Source: Labilithrix luteola (GTDB taxonomy: Bacteria > Myxococcota_A > Polyangia > Polyangiales > Polyangiaceae). Taken from it: a DNA stretch of 6,493 bases. Shown here one piece after another: positions 1 through 3,590 of this stretch. Each line of letters starts with the position of its first letter. The first letter of the stretch is position 1. Under the pieces are notes generated by a model. That model was not told the origin of the DNA, searched no databases, and saw nothing but the letters and a program-made list of their open reading frames with translations. The position numbers and the translations under genes are program-made. Location of the stretch: positions 1 to 6,493 of the forward strand of contig JAMFST010000481.1 of assembly GCA_026225435.1 (NCBI GenBank), read 5' to 3'.

Positions 1-2
1 CC

Positions 3-419
3 AAGCCGATCACGAAGGCGGGGCCGCCCACTCACGTCCGGGCGACGAAAGGGTGCGCCGGGTGCGCGGCCATCACCATGGCGCCCGTCACGTGGAACGA
101 CCTGCGACGTTCGTTCTCGTCGCTCCTGGCGGAAGCCGGCGCGTCCCCGGAAGTGCGGGCCAAGCTCATGGGCCACGCCTCGACCGCCATGGTCGACCAG
201 CACTACACCCACATCGACGCCACCCACCTGGCGGCGATGCTCCCGGCCGTCCGTACGGATGTACAAAAAAGCCCACGGGCATCCCAGAGGTGGACGAAAA
301 GGTGGAAGCTACGGACTAGGTGGAAGCTCCGGACCCGCAAAAACGCCCGCAAATCGGTGGGCCGAGCGGGACTCGAACCCGCGACCTACGGATTAAAAGT
401 CCGCAGCTCTACCGACTGA
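3..419 (+). CDS. Tyrosine recombinase (phage/island integrase), C-terminal part, open at left edge
   Basis: The frame is open to the left window edge and 138 residues are visible. They hold the end of the catalytic domain of a tyrosine site-specific recombinase: a WNDLRRSF segment (box II arginine R35, codon 105-107), LMGHAS with H58 (codon 174-176), and the nucleophile candidate Y68 in QHYTHID (codon 204-206), ten residues after that histidine as usual in the family. The first histidine of the HxLR motif is replaced by Asn (N32). The family cuts and rejoins DNA at attachment sites; an integrase pointing at the 3' end of the adjacent tRNA-Lys suggests that tRNA is its target. After residue 80 the sequence becomes Arg/Lys/Trp-rich and includes a tandem KRWKLRT-RWKLRT stretch. 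There is no stop before the tRNA, so residues 119-138 are encoded antisense to it and the frame ends at TGA 417-419. The family call is firm; whether the protein is active, and what its C-terminus is in the excised element, is unknown. Confidence 0.85.
   Translation, partial: KPITKAGPPTHVRATKGCAGCAAITMAPVTWNDLRRSFSSLLAEAGASPEVRAKLMGHASTAMVDQHYTHIDATHLAAMLPAVRTDVQKSPRASQRWTKRWKLRTRWKLRTRKNARKSVGRAGLEPATYGLKVRSSTD
300..335 (+). repeat. Two tandem 18-bp direct repeats beside the presumed att core
   Basis: Positions 300-317 and 318-335 match at 16 of 18 bases; the first 11 bases, AGGTGGAAGCT, are identical. A partial third copy, AGGTGGACGAA, lies at 288-298, and a further GGTGG occurs at 356-360 on the tRNA edge. 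The repeats lie within the integrase frame and encode the doubled RWKLRT peptide. Short direct repeats next to an attachment core on the element side are typical of integrase arm-binding sites, but that role is inferred from position only. A simple in-frame tandem duplication is the alternative. Confidence 0.7.
355..399. other. Candidate attachment-site core (tRNA 3' half)
   Basis: The region from the tRNA-Lys anticodon loop (393-399) through the T arm to the 3' end (355-358) is the part of a tRNA gene that tyrosine integrases most often use as crossover core. An integrase gene ends against and across it, so this is probably the att junction between an element to the left and the chromosome to the right. 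The tRNA folds perfectly, as expected when the element restores the 3' half. The distal att copy is not in the window, so exact core limits cannot be set. Confidence 0.45.
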
Positions 420-430
420 GCTATCAGCCC
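358..430 (-). tRNA. tRNA-Lys (anticodon TTT)
   Basis: Read on the minus strand, the 73-nt cloverleaf is complete. The 7-bp acceptor stem pairs GGGCTGA with TCGGCCC (one G-U), and the D arm is GCTC/GAGC with a GG in its loop. The anticodon stem is GCGGA/TCCGT around the loop CTTTTAA, giving anticodon TTT for AAA/AAG lysine codons. The variable loop is AGGTC, and the T arm is GCGGG-TTCGAGT-CCCGC. The discriminator is A. The following bases are CCG, so the 3' CCA is not encoded and must be added after transcription. The gene lies 61 bp downstream of the aldo/keto reductase on the same strand, and its 3' end abuts and overlaps the antisense integrase frame. Confidence 0.97.
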
Positions 431-452
431 GAAATGCGAGCGCACCGTCGCA

Positions 453-482
453 CAAAAATCAGGCCGCGTCGATACGCTCGGC
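453..482 (-). terminator. Possible weak intrinsic terminator after the aldo/keto reductase gene
   Basis: On the minus strand, just past the reductase stop, GCCG (482-479) can pair with CGGC (466-463). The helix continues inward imperfectly (an A/G mismatch and a bulged A) to a TAT loop, and is followed by TGATTTTT (461-454). This resembles a Rho-independent terminator, but the helix is short and interrupted. The same stretch must also hold the tRNA promoter unless the tRNA is cotranscribed with the reductase. Confidence 0.25.
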
Positions 483-491
483 GGTTTCCCT

Positions 492-1463
492 CTACGCGTT
501 CGCGATCTCCCGCACGTCGGCCTCGGACAGGGCCACGCGCGCGGCTCTGGTGAGCTCGCGGACGTGGTCCGGCGAGGTGGCGCCGGCGATGGGGGCGGTG
601 GTCTTGGTCATGAGCCAGGCGAGCGCCACCTCCGCGGTGGTGGCGTCGACGCGCTTGGCCACGCGCGCGAGGGCGTCGAGGACGGCGAACCCGTGCTCGT
701 TCATGTACGTGCTCTTGACCGCCTCGGAGCGCGTCCCCTCGGGGACCGCCTCGCCACGCCTGTACTTGCCGGTGACGAAGCCGCGGGCGAGCGCGAAGTA
801 CGGGAACACGGCCAGGCCGCGCGCGGCGCACACGGCAGCGAGCTGCCCCTCGAAGCCACCGCGTTCGACGACGTTGTAGTGCGGCTGCAGCGCGGCGAAG
901 CGCGCGAGGCCGGCTTTCTCCGCGAGATCGAGCGCGGCGGTGAGGCGCTCGGGCTTGTAGTTCGAGGCGCCGAGGACGCGCACCTTGCCGGCCTTCACCA
1001 GCTTGTCGAACGCCGTCACCGTCTCCTCGAGCGGCGTCTCCTCGTCGTCCTTGTGTGCATAGTACAGGTCGATGGTCTCGACCTGCAGGCGGCGCAGCGA
1101 GGCCTCGGCGGCCTTCTCGATGTGCGTCGCCTTGAGCCCCTTCTGATCGGGCGTGTCGCCCTGGAGGGAGCCGACCTTGGTGGCGATGATCATCTCGTGA
1201 CGGACGCCGCGCGCCTTCATCCACTTGCCGATGATCGTCTCGGACTCACCGCCGACGTGACCGGGTATCCACGCCGAGTAGGAGTCCGCGGTGTCGACGA
1301 AGTTGCCGCCGGCCTCGCGGTAGGCGTCGAGGACCGCGAACGAGGTGGGCTCGTCTATCGACCAGCCGAACACGTTTCCGCCGAGGCAGAGCGGGTGGAC
1401 CTTCAGCGTTCCGTCCGCGAACGGACGGCGCAGCGTGGCTTCCGGGGGAACGAGCGAGGTCAT
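492..1463 (-). CDS. Aldo/keto reductase family oxidoreductase
   Basis: This is a 323-residue protein of the NAD(P)H-dependent aldo/keto reductase superfamily (TIM barrel, cytoplasmic), which reduces aldehydes or ketones to alcohols; the substrate cannot be told from sequence. The catalytic tetrad is visible: D57 and Y62 in NFVDTADSYS, K96 in IIATKVGS, and H137 in DLYYAHKDDEE. Other family landmarks are LCLGGNVFGW near residues 25-34, the VRVLGASNY strand (around residue 164), the ALQPHYNVVER segment, and LAWLMTKTTAPIAGATSPDHV near the C-terminus, which forms part of the cofactor phosphate-binding region. Length is typical. ATG 1463 is the only methionine ahead of the first barrel strand; a GAAGAAA stretch seven bases upstream is at best a weak ribosome-binding site. 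The gene is divergent from the nitroreductase and is followed on the same strand by tRNA-Lys. The family call is very secure; a precise name is not justified. Confidence 0.95.
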   Translation of the reverse strand: MTSLVPPEATLRRPFADGTLKVHPLCLGGNVFGWSIDEPTSFAVLDAYREAGGNFVDTADSYSAWIPGHVGGESETIIGKWMKARGVRHEMIIATKVGSLQGDTPDQKGLKATHIEKAAEASLRRLQVETIDLYYAHKDDEETPLEETVTAFDKLVKAGKVRVLGASNYKPERLTAALDLAEKAGLARFAALQPHYNVVERGGFEGQLAAVCAARGLAVFPYFALARGFVTGKYRRGEAVPEGTRSEAVKSTYMNEHGFAVLDALARVAKRVDATTAEVALAWLMTKTTAPIAGATSPDHVRELTRAARVALSEADVREIANA

Positions 1464-1575
1464 GCCCGTTTCTTCAGCACGGCTCGCCGGGGGCGTAACC
1501 CTGAACTCCGCTTGGGCCAGCCGCGGTGCGCGATGAGCCGTGCGGGGCCGTACCAGACCTTGCTACGTTCGGCGC
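1464..1575. promoter_or_regulatory. Divergent intergenic region between aldo/keto reductase and nitroreductase
   Basis: This 112-bp region separates two divergently transcribed redox-enzyme genes, so it must hold the promoter of each. On the plus strand TACGTT (1564-1569) ends six bases before the nitroreductase ATG, the spacing of a -10 element for a leaderless transcript; no convincing -35 hexamer is visible 17 bp farther up. On the minus strand no clear -35/-10 pair could be picked. No obvious operator palindrome was found. Confidence 0.4.
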
Positions 1576-2157
1576 ATGGAACGCATCCCCGCCCATCCCA
1601 TCGAGCCGCACTTCGTCGAGCGCTGGTCCCCGCGCGCCTTCACCGGCGAGACGCTCACGCCCGCCGAGATGCACCGTCTCTTCGAGGCGGCGCGCTGGGC
1701 GCCGTCGTCGAACAACCGGCAACCGTGGCGCTTCGTCTACGGCCTGCGCGGCACGCCCGCGTTCACGGCGATCTTCGATCTGCTCGTCCCCTTCAACCAG
1801 ATCTGGACGGCGCAGGCCTCGGCGCTCATCGCCGTCTTCGCCAAGACGAAGTCCGACTCTGGCGAGGAGTGGCGCACGGCGAGCTTCGACACGGGCGCGG
1901 CCTGGATGTCGCTCGCGCTGCAGGCGCACGCACAGGGGCTCATCACGCACGGGATGGCCGGCATCCTCGCCGACAAGATGAACGAGGCGCTCTCCGCGCC
2001 GTCCGACTGGCTCCCGCAGTGCATCGTCGCCGTGGGGCGCCGCGGCGCTCCCGACCAGCTGCCGGAGAAGCTGCGCGAGCGCGAGAACCCGAGCGACCGC
2101 GAGCCGCTCTCGGCCCTCGTCTTCGAAGGCAGCGCAGCCGCGGCGGTGAAGCCGTGA
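1576..2157 (+). CDS. Nitroreductase family protein (FMN-dependent)
   Basis: This is a 193-residue protein of the FMN-binding nitroreductase superfamily, cytoplasmic enzymes that use NAD(P)H to reduce nitroaromatics, quinones, enones or related compounds; the true substrate is unknown. The FMN phosphate-binding start is RWSPRAF (R16, S18, R20), followed by the signature AARWAPSSNNRQPWRF (residues 38-53). A helix-rich middle (TGAAWMSLALQAHAQGLITHGMAGI) follows. The protein ends with a VAVGRRG strand and a LPEKLRERENPSDREPLSALVFEG tail in which the NPSDREPL motif matches the common E-x-PS-x-R-x-PL ending of this group. The ATG at 1576 is chosen over the in-frame ATG at 1540 because homology-like sequence begins there and the intervening residues (RGRTRPCYVRR) look like read-through of a promoter. 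There is no Shine-Dalgarno sequence, which fits leaderless initiation. A small ORF overlaps its stop. Confidence 0.93.
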   Translation: MERIPAHPIEPHFVERWSPRAFTGETLTPAEMHRLFEAARWAPSSNNRQPWRFVYGLRGTPAFTAIFDLLVPFNQIWTAQASALIAVFAKTKSDSGEEWRTASFDTGAAWMSLALQAHAQGLITHGMAGILADKMNEALSAPSDWLPQCIVAVGRRGAPDQLPEKLRERENPSDREPLSALVFEGSAAAAVKP

Positions 2158-2303
2158 CCGCCACCATGACCCAGCCCACGACGCCGTTCGAGCCGGTGCG
2201 CGAAGGCGAGAACGAGCCGCACTCGCCGCTGGAGCCGACCCCGGGGCAGCCGCCGCGCGAGGTCGAGGAACCCGAAGTGAAGAAGCGCCGCGCCGCTCTC
2301 TGA
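2154..2303 (+). CDS. Small proline/glutamate-rich hypothetical protein coupled to nitroreductase
   Basis: A 49-codon frame starts at GTG 2154, overlapping the nitroreductase TGA as GTGA; an in-frame ATG at 2166 would give 45 residues. Nearly every third position is G or C, as in the neighbouring real genes, and the frame is the one expected for translational coupling. The product is unlike a folded enzyme: about ten prolines, many glutamates (REGENEPHSPLEP, PPREVEEPEV), no cysteine, no hydrophobic segment, and a basic KKRRAAL end. It is probably disordered. I do not recognise a family. It could be a tail-like partner of the nitroreductase, or a separate small protein sharing its transcript. 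A chance frame is possible but is disfavoured by the codon bias and overlap. Confidence 0.55.
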   Translation: MTATMTQPTTPFEPVREGENEPHSPLEPTPGQPPREVEEPEVKKRRAAL

Positions 2304-2323
2304 GCGCGTCGGTAGGCCTCCTC

Positions 2324-2351
2324 GAGTCGCTTATTCGGAGTCGTCTATTCG
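2324..2351. repeat. Short tandem duplication (2 x 14 bp) at a convergent gene junction
   Basis: GAGTCGCTTATTCG (2324-2337) is followed directly by GAGTCGTCTATTCG (2338-2351), matching at 12 of 14 bases. The second copy contains the stop codon of the leftward small exported-protein gene (TAG read from 2347 to 2345). The first copy holds TAA at the equivalent place but in another frame. It is probably a replication-slippage duplication at the end of the gene; no hairpin terminator is seen in this 41-bp convergent gap. Confidence 0.55.
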
Positions 2352-2809
2352 GTCAGCGCCTCGGGGAGACGCGTCACGAAACCCTGGACGGCCGACCGCA
2401 TCATCGTGAGGTCGGTCGACAGCTCACGCTTGGTCTCGTGGGTCATCTTCGCGTCGCCTTCGAGGGTGGCGAGGAGCGCGCCCTTGTTGGCGTCACGCAC
2501 CGTCGCGACCACGCGGCAGGTGTCGAGCGAGGTGTTGCTGGCCGAGGGGCCCATCTGCAGGAGCGACACGGAGACGATCGCGCGGCGCTTGCCCACCGTC
2601 TTGGCGGGGTCGATCTTGGCGACCTCGGACTCCACCGTCTGGCGGAGGAGGCCGGCCATGTCCACGCCGTGGCGGGCGACGGCGCTGTGCACCTCCCCGA
2701 CGGCGACGCAGTTCTCTCCGGCCCAGGCGGCGGAAAACGTCGTGCTCAGAACCACCGCGACAGCCGTGAGGCGGGTCGCCAGCGTCATGAAGCGATTACG
2801 TGGTCGCAT
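2345..2809 (-). CDS. Small exported protein of unknown function
   Basis: This is a 154-residue protein with a classic Sec signal peptide: basic start (MRPRNRF), hydrophobic core LTAVAVVLSTTF, and a signal peptidase I site after AAWA (A30/G31), leaving a mature chain of about 124 residues for the periplasm or outside. The mature part has two cysteines (C34 near its start and C98 in LDTCRVV) that could form a disulfide. It has alternating beta-like stretches (RRAIVSVSLLQM, CRVVATVRD, ALLATLEGDAK) and a C-terminal helix (LTMMRSAVQGFVTRLPEALTE). I do not recognise a family. ATG 2809 is preferred to the in-frame TTG at 2821 because GAGGA sits five bases before it and would lie inside the coding region if TTG were the start. 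It is convergent with the nitroreductase pair. Confidence 0.8.
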   Translation of the reverse strand: MRPRNRFMTLATRLTAVAVVLSTTFSAAWAGENCVAVGEVHSAVARHGVDMAGLLRQTVESEVAKIDPAKTVGKRRAIVSVSLLQMGPSASNTSLDTCRVVATVRDANKGALLATLEGDAKMTHETKRELSTDLTMMRSAVQGFVTRLPEALTE

Positions 2810-2814
2810 GTGAG

Positions 2815-2819
2815 TCCTC
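2815..2819 (-). promoter_or_regulatory. Shine-Dalgarno site GAGGA for the small exported protein
   Basis: On the minus strand the sequence reads GAGGACTCACATG, placing GAGGA five bases before ATG 2809. This decides the start in favour of 2809 over the upstream in-frame TTG at 2821. Confidence 0.65.
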
Positions 2820-2982
2820 AAGAGCGTGAAGGGTTGCTTCGCAATAGTCGTACCTGGATCGGTACCGGGGGATCAGGACTGGCCCACCCCAGCTGGGAGC
2901 GCGGATTTCTCCGTCGTTACTGCACTCCCCGGACCATTCGATCCGCTATCAGAGGGCTCGCCTGGGGGACAAATTAACCACC

Positions 2983-2997
2983 CCTGGATTTTCCAGG
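2983..2997. repeat. Perfect inverted repeat CCTGGA-TTT-TCCAGG
   Basis: Two 6-base arms separated by three bases, about 175 bp upstream of the small exported-protein start. No T-run follows on either strand, so it is unlikely to be an intrinsic terminator; a protein-binding palindrome or a chance hairpin are the options. Confidence 0.4.
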
Positions 2998-3102
2998 CCC
3001 CACCCTCGCGGCCTCACGGGCGCCTGGAATTATGGCGCGATGGGCCTCGAGCGAACGGGTTCGCGACGCCTATCTTCACACCCGCTGACACCGTGTAGGT
3101 CG

Positions 3103-3116
3103 AAAGGGGCAGCCCC
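3103..3116 (-). terminator. Possible weak terminator downstream of the CxxCxxCC gene
   Basis: On the minus strand GGGG-CTG-CCCC is followed by only TTT, about 70 bases past the stop codon. Four G-C pairs and a three-base tail make a poor intrinsic terminator; it is listed because it is the only candidate at the end of this transcription unit. Confidence 0.2.
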
Positions 3117-3185
3117 GCTGGACGACATCGGCCCGCGCACACCTACCGTAACGTTTCCTGTCACGCGCTTACGCGATCGCCACAA

Positions 3186-3590
3186 TCAGCCGGGACGCGG
3201 CAGGCGAATGAACTCCACGCTGTCGCCCAGGTGCCCGAGCCGCCGCGCTTCGAGGCAGCAGGGGGAGCCCGGCTCGACGATGCGGCAGTCCTCGGGGCGG
3301 CCGTCGTAGATGGCGCACGGGTACTGACCGGGGACGCTGACGTCGAGGGCGCCGCAGCGGCCCCCCTCGTTCTTGAGGAAGCGCCAGCCGGGGGGTCGGC
3401 CGTCCACCACCGTGTACAGCTCCAGCCGACGAGCGCCGAGGCGCACATCGTCGCTCTCGAGGAGGTGGACGGTGCGCGGCGGGTGATGGCAGCAGCGACC
3501 GCAGCCGACGCAGTCCGATCCGTCCGCGGCCGGCTCCCCGTCGACCGGTGTCAGCGGGGGGATCAGCGTCGTGCTCGCGCTCTCGCTCAT
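3186..3590 (-). CDS. YkgJ-like CxxCxxCC cysteine-cluster protein
   Basis: This 134-residue protein has nine cysteines arranged as in the YkgJ/CxxCxxCC family (putative zinc- or iron-chelating domain; often annotated as Fe-S-cluster oxidoreductase without biochemical proof). The N-terminal cluster is C27-VG-C30-GR-C33-C34, followed by HHPP. The second half carries C79 in GGRCGALD, C92 in YPCAIYDGRPEDC, C102 of that motif, and C111-C112 in SPCCLEARR. The CAIYDGRPEDC pattern (C-x-I-Y-x-x-R-P-x-x-C) is diagnostic. About 25 low-complexity residues precede the domain. There is no signal peptide or membrane segment. The ATG overlaps the upstream kinase stop by four bases (ATGA), indicating translational coupling. 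The metal and function are unknown; a link with kinase signalling is suggested only by gene order. Confidence 0.88.
   Translation of the reverse strand: MSESASTTLIPPLTPVDGEPAADGSDCVGCGRCCHHPPRTVHLLESDDVRLGARRLELYTVVDGRPPGWRFLKNEGGRCGALDVSVPGQYPCAIYDGRPEDCRIVEPGSPCCLEARRLGHLGDSVEFIRLPRPG

Larger units (their letters stand above)
2820..3185. other. Non-coding intergenic region of lower GC content
   Basis: These roughly 365 bp hold no convincing gene. Open frames here (for example one on the plus strand from GTG 2826 to 3098) have mixed third positions, unlike the strongly GC3-biased real genes on both sides. The region must contain the promoter of the small exported-protein gene and the 3' end of the kinase/CxxCxxCC transcript. 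Visible structure is limited to a 6-bp hairpin at 2983-2997, a GGGG/CCCC hairpin at 3106-3116, the palindrome GCGATCGC at 3173-3180, and CCTGGA occurring three times on the plus strand (2853, 2983, 3023). No tRNA, riboswitch or recognisable small RNA was seen. Confidence 0.6.

Noticed and set aside
53..319. His/Arg/Pro-rich 88-residue plus-strand frame
   Set aside because: It overlaps the integrase in another frame, which carries recognisable catalytic motifs; this is a shadow.
320..553. Plus-strand frame containing SGTRTRDLRIKSPQLYRLSYQP
   Set aside because: This is the well-known spurious peptide obtained by translating the antisense strand of a tRNA; the frame has no independent coding support.
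424..1224. 266-residue minus-strand frame overlapping the aldo/keto reductase and reaching the tRNA
   Set aside because: Arg-rich out-of-frame shadow of the reductase, whose catalytic tetrad is intact in the accepted frame.
1540..1575. Upstream in-frame ATG as nitroreductase start
   Set aside because: The extra 12 residues are unlike the family N-terminus and overlap the probable promoter; ATG 1576 gives the typical length.
564..2303. 579-residue plus-strand frame
   Set aside because: Most of it is antisense to the aldo/keto reductase or out of frame with the nitroreductase. Only its last 49 codons (from 2154) look like an independent small gene.
2810..2821. TTG at 2821 as start of the small exported protein
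   Set aside because: Using it would bury the GAGGA Shine-Dalgarno site inside the coding region; ATG 2809 is correctly spaced from it.
2826..3098. 90-residue plus-strand frame in the intergenic gap
   Set aside because: Third positions are mixed rather than G/C-saturated, it starts with GTG without a ribosome-binding site, and it shows no motif.
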